This document shows positions 7,591-15,996 of a DNA stretch of 64,000 nucleotides, piece after piece. Location: contig LQXN01000062.1 in the NCBI GenBank assembly GCA_001648575.1, positions 124,001-188,000 of the forward strand, read 5' to 3'. The position numbers and the translations under genes are program-made. The stretch's first letter is position 1; each line of letters starts with the position of its first letter. Origin of the DNA: Sutcliffiella horikoshii DSM 8719 (GTDB lineage: Bacteria; Bacillota; Bacilli; Bacillales; Bacillaceae_I). The notes under the pieces are model-generated. The model was not told the origin of the DNA. It worked only from the letters and a program-made list of their open reading frames with translations, and did not search any database.

Positions 7591-7908
7591 ATGGTAAATA
7601 ACAGAAATATAAAAAGAGTAGCCAATAAATTCTCGTTTGGACTAACACTTATCTTACTGGTAGTATTTATCCTTTTCATATCACTTGTGACAAACTATGA
7701 ATATTACAACTTGATATATTATTTAGTGCCCTTATTATTAATTTCATTTTTCTTATCTGTATTCGGAATACCTTTTGAAGAGAAAAATGATAAATTTATG
7801 ATTATTCGAAGTGGGTTATCCCTGATGATATCATTTATACTTATCATAGTAATTGGAATTCTCTATGTAGCACCAATAATATTCCCGTTTGGAATACCAC
7901 CACAATAA
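7591..7908 (+). CDS. Small membrane protein of unknown function
   Basis: A 105-aa protein with a basic N-terminus (NNRNIKRVANK) and three predicted helices (about residues 15-33, 40-60 and 75-98), separated by a short charged loop (EEKNDKF). GGAGG lies 8 bases before the ATG. The family is not recognised. It is divergent from the 94-aa membrane protein gene, sharing a 124-base promoter region. Confidence 0.6.
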   Translation: MVNNRNIKRVANKFSFGLTLILLVVFILFISLVTNYEYYNLIYYLVPLLLISFFLSVFGIPFEEKNDKFMIIRSGLSLMISFILIIVIGILYVAPIIFPFGIPPQ

Positions 7909-7974
7909 GTGACTTAAAAATTAATATGAAAAGCAACAAACTATATAAAGATAGCCTGTAATATATAAAAAAAC

Positions 7975-8547
7975 TCACCTGTCTCTATTGGTTGGTCGAT
8001 AAATCAGTGAGACCACACCTGAAGTAAAGCTCCTGCTCTCGACAAGGTTTAGATCTACCTTATTGGCTATGGTACGGAACATCGGCTTGCCGCTGCCCAA
8101 AAGAGTTGGGTAGACTATGACCTGGAATTCGTCGATTAAATCGAGTTCAATGAAACTCTGAGCCAATGTTGCTCCACCCACGATAATATTCTTTCCAGGT
8201 GCTTTCTTTAGCTTAGCAACTTCAGTTGCCACGTCGGTCTCTGCAAGGCGAGCACGTCCCTCTACCGATTTCAGCGTTCGCGAAAAAACTACTTTTTCAA
8301 GAGCATTCCAAATTTGGGCATATGCAATAATCTCAGAAGCAGCATCAGGATTGTCAGCGGCCGTTGGCCAAAAGTCATTCATGATTTTATATAGTCTTCT
8401 TCCATAAATATGCGTATCAGACTGGGCTTCCAGGGCATTAAAATACTCGTGCAATTCTCGGTCCGGATTGGTAAATCCGATGGATCCCGAGGCATCCTCG
8501 ATATAGCCATCGAGCGACATTTGCATCGAATAAATGATCTTGCGCAT
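7975..8547 (-). CDS. Dihydrofolate reductase-fold (RibD C-terminal type) protein
   Basis: A 190-aa cytoplasmic protein of the RibD C-terminal/dihydrofolate reductase-like family. The N-terminus (RKIIYSMQMSLDGYIED) is the typical first strand and loop. HIYGRRLYKIMNDFWP (about 47-62) and NIIVGGATLAQSFIELDLIDE (about 121-141) carry the NADPH-site glycines. Members are usually uncharacterised reductases; this one is not part of a riboflavin or folate operon. The ATG at 8547 has GGGGACATG upstream. Its codon choice looks more GC-rich than the flanking small genes, which could mean a recent acquisition, though I have not computed this. Confidence 0.8.
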   Translation of the reverse strand: MRKIIYSMQMSLDGYIEDASGSIGFTNPDRELHEYFNALEAQSDTHIYGRRLYKIMNDFWPTAADNPDAASEIIAYAQIWNALEKVVFSRTLKSVEGRARLAETDVATEVAKLKKAPGKNIIVGGATLAQSFIELDLIDEFQVIVYPTLLGSGKPMFRTIANKVDLNLVESRSFTSGVVSLIYRPTNRDR

Positions 8548-8737
8548 GTTTCATGTCCCCTTTTCAAATTTATTTTGCATAAAAATCTCAGCTAGATTTA
8601 TTCAGTTATTATAATTTTTTCACATATAACTAAAGACACATAATTAAAAGTCGCCTCTCCATTAAATAATCAAAATATGAACACTATACCTTTAATAATA
8701 ATTCTCCATTTCTACAAATCATCCTGCCAATACTCCA

Positions 8738-8782
8738 AAAAATAAAGCAGTTCTAATTCTTATTTGAATTAGGACTGCTCTT
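8738..8782 (-). terminator. Terminator of the phospholipase D-like gene
   Basis: Stem AGCAGT-CTAATTC / GAATTAG-ACTGCT (one G-T pair) followed by TTTATTTTTT on the minus strand. Confidence 0.85.
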
Positions 8783-8809
8783 TAAAGATTTGATTTCTGC
8801 TTTTCTTAA

Positions 8810-10237
8810 TTAATAAGTCGTAAATCTTAGTACCTTCTGTATACGGTACATGGCTTTTTTCACTATAGTCATTTCATCTTTATATGATTCATATGGCAAT
8901 GTGTAAATTTCGTCCTCGTTACTCCACAGTCTCAAATAGTAATCGTTCATATCCTTCATAATCTGCTCGTCATTTGGGGCTGTGATTTTAACATTGGTTT
9001 CCAAATTGAGATCATATAAGTTTCTTCTTGTGAAATTAGCTGATCCTCCAATAATAGTTGATTCTGTGTCTCTTTTAAAGTAGATCATTTTCGGATGGTA
9101 CTGTTCACCTTTAGAGTTGTACCATCTTAACTCAATATTTCCTTGTCCTTCTTCTTTAAGCTCTGCAGCCACCGGCCTGTTAGGGAGTCCGATTTTTTGC
9201 TGTCCAAACGCATGTTCATTAGGGTCTAGGATCAAGTTTACAGTAACTCCACGTTGTGAAGCATCAATTAACTCTTCAATAATTTTTCTCTCTGCTAAAT
9301 AGAACATCCCAACCCATATCTCTTCTTTATCTTTAGAAACCTGAATTTCTTTAAGAATGTGATCTAATATTTTGCGTTCAGTTAAGAGTTGGACGGCTAT
9401 ATCACCTTCTTTTGCCACACCATTATATTCTGGTAAAGTCCCTCCACCTGAAAAATCCAGGACAGCCTGTTCTGTTTTTAATATCTCCCTTATAATCGGT
9501 CCGGTTACTTCAAATGCTGTGTTAGAATGAAGCCCGCTTGCATCATGTGGATTGGCAGAAGAAATAATCGCACGTTTATCCGTCGCTATTACCTTTCGAT
9601 GATTTGCCTTTATATTCATAAGCTTCAGATAGGAGCGAACTGTCGTTTCAGGAGCACTTTTTGCCATCGGATTTTGTATCCAACCTGAACCTCCTTGTCC
9701 AAACCACTGGAAGAAAACTCTCCATACTCCTGAATACAGGGGGTTGGAGTCCCTTAACACTTTCACATTCGATACAACAACTTTTATTCCATTCTCTTCT
9801 AACCTTTTGAGTTCGTCCGCTTCATGAGAACCATACGTTGTATTGATTTCATCGGTAATGAAAATAATTTCCACTTCAGGGTCGTTCTTTTTTTTAGCAA
9901 GAAGATTCTTCATTAATGTGCCACTCAAAGGTGGATAATCCATTTCACCGTCGTTATATCCATTGAAAAGGAACATATCCATTACAACGAACTCCTCCGC
10001 CTCATCAATCACTTCATATATCCTATTAAAAATTTCATGTTCCTGCTGTTGGTTATCTTTTTCCCCAAATGTTAAATCGTAAAGGAAATCTACTTCTGAA
10101 ACATAATGGACTTCTCCTTCAAAGGAAACACCATCTGGTAATGGCTTATAGCTATGGTATACGCTCGTCGAAGCAACAATAACAAAAAGTATTAGTAAAA
10201 TGGCTAACAGTTTATTCTTCTTTATCCACTTCTTCAT
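8810..10237 (-). CDS. Membrane-anchored phospholipase D / cardiolipin synthase-like protein
   Basis: A 475-aa protein starting MKKWIKKNK with one N-terminal membrane helix (about residues 9-29) and the rest outside the cell. It has the two HKD-type motifs of the phospholipase D superfamily: HRKVIATD (about 226-233), followed by SSANPHDASG, and HPKMIYFKRD (about 396-405), followed by GGSANFTRRN. Members transfer or hydrolyse phosphatidyl groups, cardiolipin synthases being the best known. The single helix and long insertions differ from classical Cls, so the substrate is open. AGGGGG lies 7 bases before the ATG at 10237. Confidence 0.8.
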   Translation of the reverse strand: MKKWIKKNKLLAILLILFVIVASTSVYHSYKPLPDGVSFEGEVHYVSEVDFLYDLTFGEKDNQQQEHEIFNRIYEVIDEAEEFVVMDMFLFNGYNDGEMDYPPLSGTLMKNLLAKKKNDPEVEIIFITDEINTTYGSHEADELKRLEENGIKVVVSNVKVLRDSNPLYSGVWRVFFQWFGQGGSGWIQNPMAKSAPETTVRSYLKLMNIKANHRKVIATDKRAIISSANPHDASGLHSNTAFEVTGPIIREILKTEQAVLDFSGGGTLPEYNGVAKEGDIAVQLLTERKILDHILKEIQVSKDKEEIWVGMFYLAERKIIEELIDASQRGVTVNLILDPNEHAFGQQKIGLPNRPVAAELKEEGQGNIELRWYNSKGEQYHPKMIYFKRDTESTIIGGSANFTRRNLYDLNLETNVKITAPNDEQIMKDMNDYYLRLWSNEDEIYTLPYESYKDEMTIVKKAMYRIQKVLRFTTY

Positions 10238-10274
10238 AAAAAATCCCCCTAGAAATAGTACAAATTGAAACATA

Positions 10275-10307
10275 AGAAAAAAGCTTGCCTGCTCTACAAG
10301 CTTTTTC
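10275..10307 (-). terminator. Terminator of the sugar dehydrogenase gene
   Basis: AGAAAAAGCTTG pairs with CAAGCTTTTTTCT on the minus strand, starting 24 bases after the stop codon at 10331. Confidence 0.8.
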
Positions 10308-10330
10308 TTATCGCTTTCTCTTCGGGAACC

Positions 10331-11434
10331 TTATTCAGAGTCTAGTTCAACCATTATGAGTTGATCATCGTCAGGTCCCGGGGTTCCTCTTCCATCTGTA
10401 TTATTAGTTATAAAATATAGATTGTTTCCCTCAATAAATACATCACGGATTCTTCCGTTTTGATCCCAAAGTGTTGCTTGCTTTTTAAAACGCAATTCAA
10501 ACTCCCTGATCATCTCGCCTCGAAGGCTTGCAACCAACAACACACCATCTTTAAATATTAATCCTGAGGGTGCCCATGTTTCTGATCCTGAATGGAATAA
10601 TGGTGCTACCATTCCTTCAGGGTGTTCATCCCCTGTAGCTCTTGGCCAACCGTAGTTCTTACCTTTTTCGATTTGATTAATTTCATCAAAAGCAGAGGGA
10701 CCATGCTCAGATGCATACATCTCCGCTGTCTCCTCATTCCATGTAAGACCTTGTGGATTACGATGACCAAAGCTGTAAATGTAGGAATCAGGATATGGGT
10801 TGTCGCTGGGTACGGTACCATCTAGGTTCATACGTATTATACTTCCCGGTAATGTCTCTGAATTTTGTGCAAGATCCGGTTTGTTTGCATCTCCAATTGT
10901 TGCGTATAATTTATTGTCAGGTCCGATTTTTAATCTTCCCCCATTATGGAAGATCGCCCCCTCAATCTCGTCTAAAAGCACTTTTTGTTCTGTCCATTTA
11001 TCTTGGTCGTATTTAATGACTACTATTCTATTTTTTACCGCCTGCTCTGTACCATATGTGTGATAAATGAATGCTAGACCGTTCTTTTCAAATTCAGGAA
11101 GCAAAGCCATTCCGAGCAGGCCGCCTTCACCGTAGACCAATATCGGTTCATTGAGAGTGACTTCCTCCCTTTTCATGTCTCCATCTTCCACTTTAACTAT
11201 ATGACCTGTCCTCTCAGTGACAAAGAATTGATCTTCATTTTTACTGATTGCCCATGGAACCTGCAATTCTGTCGCAAGCATTTCCTTTTTTGATGCACTA
11301 AACTTCAATTCTTGTACTTCATCCGGTGCAGCGTTAGTTTCTTTTGTTTCATTTCTGTTCCCGGACTGATTCCCTTGCGTACAGGCAGTTAACAATAAAC
11401 ATGTAATAACACTAATAATAATTTTCTTTTTCAC
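10331..11434 (-). CDS. PQQ-dependent sugar dehydrogenase-like lipoprotein
   Basis: A 367-aa secreted lipoprotein: basic start MKKK, hydrophobic stretch and lipobox LLTAC with the cysteine at residue 18. The mature part is a six-bladed beta-propeller of the glucose/sorbosone dehydrogenase family (relatives of E. coli YliI). Typical segments are seen: WAISKNEDQFFVTERTG, GGLLGMALLPEF, HNGGRLKIGPD, YSFGHRNPQGL and PSAFDEIN. Known members oxidise sugars with PQQ; whether this host makes PQQ is not visible here. It is monocistronic, with terminators on both sides. Confidence 0.85.
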   Translation of the reverse strand: MKKKIIISVITCLLLTACTQGNQSGNRNETKETNAAPDEVQELKFSASKKEMLATELQVPWAISKNEDQFFVTERTGHIVKVEDGDMKREEVTLNEPILVYGEGGLLGMALLPEFEKNGLAFIYHTYGTEQAVKNRIVVIKYDQDKWTEQKVLLDEIEGAIFHNGGRLKIGPDNKLYATIGDANKPDLAQNSETLPGSIIRMNLDGTVPSDNPYPDSYIYSFGHRNPQGLTWNEETAEMYASEHGPSAFDEINQIEKGKNYGWPRATGDEHPEGMVAPLFHSGSETWAPSGLIFKDGVLLVASLRGEMIREFELRFKKQATLWDQNGRIRDVFIEGNNLYFITNNTDGRGTPGPDDDQLIMVELDSE

Positions 11435-11499
11435 AAATTCACCCCTTTAATCTTTTCCCTCCGTAATTAGAGTCTAATCCACCATTTAGTATAAAATAC

Positions 11500-11529
11500 A
11501 AAAAAACAAGACGTTTTTTACGTCTTGTT
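11500..11529 (-). terminator. Terminator of the small conserved gene at 11531
   Basis: Stem CAAGACGT / ACGTCTTG followed by a run of seven T on the minus strand, directly after the stop codon. Confidence 0.85.
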
Positions 11530-11530
11530 A

Positions 11531-11734
11531 CTAAACCTGCTCAAAGTATGTTTTGTAATATCCGCCAATATGTCCGCTGTTATCAATGACAAATATAAAT
11601 TCGTCTGTTTCATTCTTTACTTCATATGTTTTCCCGACGGTCAACATATTGCCCACAAGATATTTTTTTGCATCGGTATGTACGCATTTCACTTGTTTGG
11701 TTGATTCTTTCTTATCCCAGATATTATGTAACAT
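11531..11734 (-). CDS. Small conserved Bacillus protein (DUF6501-like)
   Basis: A 67-aa soluble protein with central VKCVHTDAKKYLVGNMLTVG and a C-terminal FVIDNSGHIGGYYKTYF segment. It resembles a short conserved protein found throughout Bacillus, which I believe is classed as DUF6501; the name is from memory. The predicted structure is beta-rich, SH3-like (KTYEVKNETDEFIFVID). The ATG at 11734 has a GGAGGTG ribosome site. No function is known. Confidence 0.65.
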   Translation of the reverse strand: MLHNIWDKKESTKQVKCVHTDAKKYLVGNMLTVGKTYEVKNETDEFIFVIDNSGHIGGYYKTYFEQV

Positions 11735-11839
11735 TGCTAAACACCTCCAAAATCTTTACGTCTTTATTTTACCTTAACCAATGCTTAAGAACAATAATAA
11801 CCCCCAACACATATGATTACATGAGGTGATTTATTTTTG

Positions 11840-12538
11840 ATGAACCATACTTATACTGACCTGCTTGCAACGTTTGGGATTGGTGGTGCCCACCCTGGGG
11901 GACTGGAGCTTACCAAAACAATATTGATGGAAGAAACTCTTGTTGGAAAGAAACTTTTAGAAGTGGGATGTGGCACAGGACAATCCTCCTTATTTATCAA
12001 CTCTTTTGGGATTGATGTTACACCTATTGACAAACATCCACTCATGATTAAAAAGGCAAATAAAAGATTTGCAAAGGAGAGTATCCAACTGTGTGCCCAG
12101 GAGATGGATATAGAGGACTGCGATTTTGAAGATTGCTCCTTTGACTTTATTCTTTCTGAATCAGTCTTATCCTTTACCAATACTTCTAAGGCGATACTTG
12201 AGCTTATGCGGGTCCTAAAGGACGATGGAAGGCTTGTTGCTGTAGAAATGACAAAAAAATCATCCCTTCCTTCAGCTCTAGAAGAAAGCATGAGAAAATT
12301 CTATGGCATGCCAGCCATTATGACCAAACAAGAATGGGAAAATCGTTTTCTTGAATCGGGATTTAGCTCTGTTTCCATTTCAACTTACTCCTTGATGGAC
12401 CTCGAGCCGACCGAACCAGATATCAATCCTTCAAATGACATAGATGAATCTTTATTTGAAATCATGCACCAACATGAAAAATTGACTCAGGAATCCCAAG
12501 AACATATTGAACTGAGTATTATCAAAGCAAAAAAGTAA
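11840..12538 (+). CDS. SAM-dependent methyltransferase
   Basis: A 232-aa class I methyltransferase. The SAM-binding motif LLEVGCGTGQSS is at about residues 39-50, the acidic end of strand 2 is in DVTPIDKHP and FDFILSESVLSF (about 103-114) is motif II. An RLVAVEMT strand follows. The acceptor is unknown. GAGGTG at 11823-11828 could serve either the TTG at 11837 or the ATG at 11840; I chose the ATG. The gene converges with the minus-strand gene at 12812. A terminator-associated repeat lies between them. Confidence 0.8.
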   Translation: MNHTYTDLLATFGIGGAHPGGLELTKTILMEETLVGKKLLEVGCGTGQSSLFINSFGIDVTPIDKHPLMIKKANKRFAKESIQLCAQEMDIEDCDFEDCSFDFILSESVLSFTNTSKAILELMRVLKDDGRLVAVEMTKKSSLPSALEESMRKFYGMPAIMTKQEWENRFLESGFSSVSISTYSLMDLEPTEPDINPSNDIDESLFEIMHQHEKLTQESQEHIELSIIKAKK

Positions 12539-12540
12539 AA

Positions 12541-12570
12541 GCTAAAGCTTCATTACAAGGCTTTAGCTTT
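12541..12570 (+). terminator. Left copy of the duplicated hairpin at repeat C
   Basis: GCTAAAGC pairs with GCTTTAGC around an 11-base loop, two bases after the methyltransferase stop codon. The same hairpin occurs at 12790-12816, with three differences, all in the loop. The T-run is cut short by the repeat. Confidence 0.75.
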
Positions 12571-12788
12571 GACTGTTGACAAAGCCCTAAATATATTTAA
12601 ATTTGCATCCTGCTGTTGATCTTCGTTCCAGGCGCTTCGCTTTTCGCGGGCGGTCCGGAAGCCTCCTCGGGCTTACGCCCTGCGGGGTCTTCCTTGTCCC
12701 TTCCTCCCGCAGAAGTCTGCGCGCCTTCCACTACAATCAACAAAGGTTTTGCATATCTCAAAGATAAAATAACTTTGTCTACACACTG
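12569..12788 (+). repeat. Terminator-associated repeat, copy C
   Basis: About 215 bp with inverted ends TGTTGACAAA (12574-12583) and TTTGTCTACA (12774-12783). Core stems: GGCGC with GCGCC; GGAAG with CTTCC; CGCGGGCGG with CCTCCCGC. The element is flanked on both sides by the same terminator hairpin (12541-12570 and 12790-12820), 27 of 30 bases identical. Confidence 0.85.
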
Positions 12789-12789
12789 A

Positions 12790-12820
12790 GCTAAAGCCTC
12801 CTTACAATGCTTTAGCTTTC
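12790..12820. terminator. Right copy of the duplicated hairpin at repeat C
   Basis: GCTAAAGC / GCTTTAGC stem followed by TTTCTTTT on the plus strand. The stop codon of the minus-strand gene (12812-12814) lies inside the stem. Before the insertion this was probably one bidirectional terminator shared by two convergent genes. Confidence 0.75.
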
Positions 12821-13264
12821 TTTTGATATTTCTTGGCTTTTGTATAAAAAATCATCCTTCATTACAATAGTAAGCAGATTATTTTTACCGAATGAATGCA
12901 ACTCTCCGTACATACTTTCAGGCTTGAAATTCACCAATCGAACAGGCAAAAACTTATTGGTGAAAATATACGCAGCCCTAGAAGAACGACCAATTTGTTT
13001 AAATACAATTTTACTAATGTCCATGCAGCTAATTTCTTTAGAAGTAAGAACAACATGTAAGAACATTACTTGATAATGAATAGAAGTTTTATTCACCCTC
13101 ACTTGATAACGAATAAAATAAGAAAAGGCGATAATAAAAACAATAGACAATTGGACAACAGCTCTTCCGTAATTTTCATGAAGAAGCTGATAAATACCTT
13201 GGACCAACATCAAAGAAAGAATAAAGCTATGAACAACAGTAGGATATTTCGCATTATAGGTCAT
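12812..13264 (-). CDS. Membrane protein of unknown function
   Basis: A 150-aa protein with two N-terminal hydrophobic segments (about residues 11-27 and 34-51), then a mostly beta-type soluble part. That part (YQVRVNKTSIHYQVMFLHVVLTSKEI) resembles the short PH-like domains of small Bacillus membrane proteins, but I cannot name the family. The stop codon overlaps the terminator hairpin. The ATG at 13264 is preceded by a weak GGAGGAC ribosome site. Confidence 0.55.
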   Translation of the reverse strand: MTYNAKYPTVVHSFILSLMLVQGIYQLLHENYGRAVVQLSIVFIIAFSYFIRYQVRVNKTSIHYQVMFLHVVLTSKEISCMDISKIVFKQIGRSSRAAYIFTNKFLPVRLVNFKPESMYGELHSFGKNNLLTIVMKDDFLYKSQEISKES

Positions 13265-13490
13265 TGAACTTGTCCTCCGGTTTTTCCAAAGTAGGCTAAC
13301 TTTGGCTTTATGGACTTATTCTCCCACCAAAATCCCAATTATATCCTTATTTTTGTAAAAACCAGGTAAATTCTACAATATATATCTTCTCATGGCAACA
13401 TTTATACAGTGAACCACATGTGCTTTCTTGTTAGGATATTTATTAGAGTGTCCGAGAGTTGCTGAAAACACAACAAGGAGGAACTTATTC

Positions 13491-14078
13491 ATGAAAAAAC
13501 TAATTGCAATTTCAACTGCAGCTATAGCATTTTTTGCAGGTACAAGCTTTAATGCCCAGGCAGCAGGCTCATATAAAGTACAATCTGGTGATTCCTTATG
13601 GAATATAGGTAAAACGTACGGGGTTTCAGTTAAAGAAATGAAGGAATTAAACAATAAAAATAACCATTTAATCTTTCCAGGCGAAGCAATACAACTGCCA
13701 GAAAAAGTATCAAACGGTGAAAAAGAAGTATTAGCTCGTCTTGTTCACGCTGAATCAAAAGGTGAACCATATGAAGGTAAAGTTGCAGTGGCAACGGTAG
13801 TGCTTAATCGAGTAGACAGTGACACTTTTCCGGACTCCATTAAGGAAGTAGTCTATGAAACATCTCCGGGCGGCATTTATCAATTCTCACCAGTTGGAAA
13901 CGGTCAAATTGATAAACCAGCTGACGAGGAAGCAATGAAAGCAGTAGAAGAAGCTATAGCTTTCCGTGGAGATGGCAACAATTCTCTATACTTCTTTAAT
14001 CCTGATAAAACAAACGACCAGTGGATTCGTACTAGAAAAGTAACGAAAACCATCGGAAACCATGTTTTTGCACAATAA
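13491..14078 (+). CDS. ykvT: LysM and cell wall hydrolase (SleB/CwlJ-type) protein
   Basis: A 195-aa exported protein. Its signal peptide ends near AQAAG (about residue 25). A LysM domain (YKVQSGDSLWNIGKTYGVS, about 29-70) binds peptidoglycan. The C-terminal hydrolase_2 domain (about 78-195) is the SleB/CwlJ lytic transglycosylase-like domain, with LARLVHAESKGEP carrying the catalytic glutamate, followed by AVATVVLNRV. This is the layout of Bacillus YkvT. The neighbour ykvS is also adjacent to ykvT in B. subtilis. AAGGAGGAAC before the ATG at 13491 fixes the start. Confidence 0.85.
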   Translation: MKKLIAISTAAIAFFAGTSFNAQAAGSYKVQSGDSLWNIGKTYGVSVKEMKELNNKNNHLIFPGEAIQLPEKVSNGEKEVLARLVHAESKGEPYEGKVAVATVVLNRVDSDTFPDSIKEVVYETSPGGIYQFSPVGNGQIDKPADEEAMKAVEEAIAFRGDGNNSLYFFNPDKTNDQWIRTRKVTKTIGNHVFAQ

Positions 14079-14090
14079 TAAAATAATCAA

Positions 14091-14130
14091 AACGAGGTGC
14101 CGGATCTCTTTTCCGGCACCTCGTTTTTTA
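14091..14130. terminator. Bidirectional terminator between ykvT and ykvS
   Basis: Strong stem CGAGGTGCCGG / CCGGCACCTCG with TTTTTT on the plus side and TTTT on the minus side. The stop codon of ykvS (14128-14130) lies at its edge. Confidence 0.9.
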
Positions 14131-14319
14131 TATCGCTTTATAGTTTTTGTGATTGATTACAGTTCGGATAGGTTCTCCAGTATTCGGATTTTTTCCTAAT
14201 TCCACTATGACCGAACTATCTCTTACAACAATGACAGTTCCTTTACTTCCTTTTTTGGAACCCTTATTAATTTGTATCATATCTCCAACTTGAACAGTGC
14301 TTGTATTACTCTCTTCCAT
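14128..14319 (-). CDS. ykvS: YkvS-like small KOW-type protein (DUF2187)
   Basis: A 63-aa protein. Residues 10-60 form a KOW/SH3-like beta barrel (VGDMIQINKGSKKGSKGTVIVV), the DUF2187 pattern. The Bacillus homologue is YkvS, whose function is not known. KOW folds commonly bind RNA or ribosomal partners, so this is only a hint. It converges with ykvT. Confidence 0.75.
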   Translation of the reverse strand: MEESNTSTVQVGDMIQINKGSKKGSKGTVIVVRDSSVIVELGKNPNTGEPIRTVINHKNYKAI

Positions 14320-14377
14320 GTAAATATTCCACCTTTATCTAATCAGTTTATATTGCTATCTATTCTTTAGTATCCCC

Positions 14378-15241
14378 TTATTCGGCCAAAAAACTTTTAA
14401 TATGAAAAAATGTCAGTTCTCTGATAACATCCTTTTCATTAAAAAGCTGGTGATTCCCTTCATCTACAAGAATACATTTCGATTGCGGATATTTGTCCAA
14501 AAGAAACCGGATGTTGTATTTCCAATCAACAGTTGTGTCTTTATTACCCTGTAGAATATAAAGATCCTTCTTACTTACTGGTAAGTGGGAAAGGTTACTA
14601 TGCCACTTCTCAAAAGAATGCAGCCAGTTTAATGGCAATCGGGAAAACTGAAGGGGATCATCTTTTACGAATTTGAGATAGTGCAAATCCGAAGAGTTTT
14701 TACGAAAAGACCTTTTTATATGCTTCACTTTCTTCCCAATAATTTTAACACCAATTTTTGAAAAAGACCACAGATAAGGTTGTACCAATGGTGCCACCAT
14801 GATTATTTTGTTAAATGACATGTTTCCGCTGTTGATATAATCAGTAATAATTGCAGCACCAGTACTATGGCCGATGACAGACCAACTCGTATCTGTTAAC
14901 CCTTTTTCCCTATAGTGGGCCTGCACAGCATGGAGCGCCTCGCAATAATCAGTAAAATTCTCGATATCTCCCCTCAAACCATGTGAGTAACCATGTCCTG
15001 GCAGATCAAATGTAACGATTCCATAACCTTCAGACAATAAAGAATCAATAAGTTTAGAAAATGAACCTGAATGATCAAGGTAACCGTGGATTAAGGTCAC
15101 AAGGCTTTTTCTCTTTTCAGGAATAAAGGATTGAGAAAAAATCCCCAGATTATTATGATGAATTCTGGCGCATTTATGAATAGAGGACCAATGATTAAGT
15201 CCGTAGTATGTCAGATACTTGTTTTTTTCAAAAACCATCAT
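14378..15241 (-). CDS. Alpha/beta hydrolase, monoacylglycerol lipase-like (S33)
   Basis: About 287 aa. Oxyanion-hole region VTLIHGYLDHSG, then DLPGHGYSHG, then nucleophile GHSTGAA (around residue 130 of the shortened form), and a C-terminal DEGNHQLFNE carrying the last catalytic histidine. The ILQGNKDTTVDW segment probably holds the catalytic aspartate. The pattern fits lysophospholipase/monoacylglycerol lipase-type hydrolases. I chose the ATG at 15241 (GAGG 9 bases upstream) over the GTG at 15280. The substrate is unknown. Confidence 0.75.
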   Translation of the reverse strand: MMVFEKNKYLTYYGLNHWSSIHKCARIHHNNLGIFSQSFIPEKRKSLVTLIHGYLDHSGSFSKLIDSLLSEGYGIVTFDLPGHGYSHGLRGDIENFTDYCEALHAVQAHYREKGLTDTSWSVIGHSTGAAIITDYINSGNMSFNKIIMVAPLVQPYLWSFSKIGVKIIGKKVKHIKRSFRKNSSDLHYLKFVKDDPLQFSRLPLNWLHSFEKWHSNLSHLPVSKKDLYILQGNKDTTVDWKYNIRFLLDKYPQSKCILVDEGNHQLFNEKDVIRELTFFHIKSFLAE

Positions 15242-15387
15242 ACGAATCATCCTCAAAATAAAACTTCGGTTAATCTCCACTTTAAACTTTCTAAACCATC
15301 TTACCTTATTATGAACTAAATATCGTATAATTCCTTACTAATTGTCAAAACATAACCGTAAATGCTAAGAAAGAGGTGTTGAAAGGT

Positions 15388-15921
15388 ATGAAGTTGAAAG
15401 GTATTGTCGTTACCGGTCTTGCTCTTACCATGCTTGTTACTGGTTGTGGGAATGTAGATGAATATGGAACTGCAAGACAGGATAATCAAGATGATGCTCT
15501 TAATGTTAATTATGATAACATGGGGCGCTATACAGAAAATGTTAGAAGAGATCGAGTCAATCCTCGTCGGGTCAATGAAACGAACCAACCCCGCATAGAG
15601 GTTGCAGATGAAGCTTCAAAACGTATTACGGACCTTAAAGAAGTAAAGAGCAGTAATGTTCTAGTTACTGACCGTAATGCCTATGTTGCAGCTGTATTGG
15701 AAGGTGAAAACAAAGAACTAAGCAATGATGTGGAAGAAAAAATTGCCAATCAAGTACGGAAAACAGATCGAAGTATCCGTAATGTATATGTTTCTGTAAA
15801 TCCAGAATTTGTGGACCGGATGGAAGGTTATACAAATGATATTAATGAAGGTCGACCTATCAGAGGAATTTTCGATGAGTTTACAGAAATGGTGCAACGA
15901 GTATTTCCTAATCGCCGATAA
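15388..15921 (+). CDS. YhcN/YlaJ-family sporulation lipoprotein
   Basis: A 177-aa lipoprotein: signal peptide with lipobox LVTGC (cysteine about residue 20), followed by a low-complexity charged region (residues 25-75). A YhcN/YlaJ domain follows (about 80-165, VADEASKRITDLKEVKSSNVLVTDRNAYVAA broken into its usual blocks). Family members are spore inner-membrane or cortex-associated proteins expressed in the forespore. AAGAGGTG lies 9 bases before the ATG at 15388; the in-frame GTG at 15376 lies inside that ribosome site. Confidence 0.8.
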   Translation: MKLKGIVVTGLALTMLVTGCGNVDEYGTARQDNQDDALNVNYDNMGRYTENVRRDRVNPRRVNETNQPRIEVADEASKRITDLKEVKSSNVLVTDRNAYVAAVLEGENKELSNDVEEKIANQVRKTDRSIRNVYVSVNPEFVDRMEGYTNDINEGRPIRGIFDEFTEMVQRVFPNRR

Positions 15922-15936
15922 CAACTAAAAATAAAC

Positions 15937-15973
15937 AAAAACAAGAGGAGAGTTGAAGTTCCTCTTGTTTTTG
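15937..15973. terminator. Bidirectional terminator
   Basis: AAAACAAGAGGA pairs with TCCTCTTGTTTT, between the convergent lipoprotein gene and the TelA-like gene. T-runs occur in both directions. Confidence 0.85.
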
Positions 15974-15996
15974 GTTTTTTTAAGTTGTCTGATATA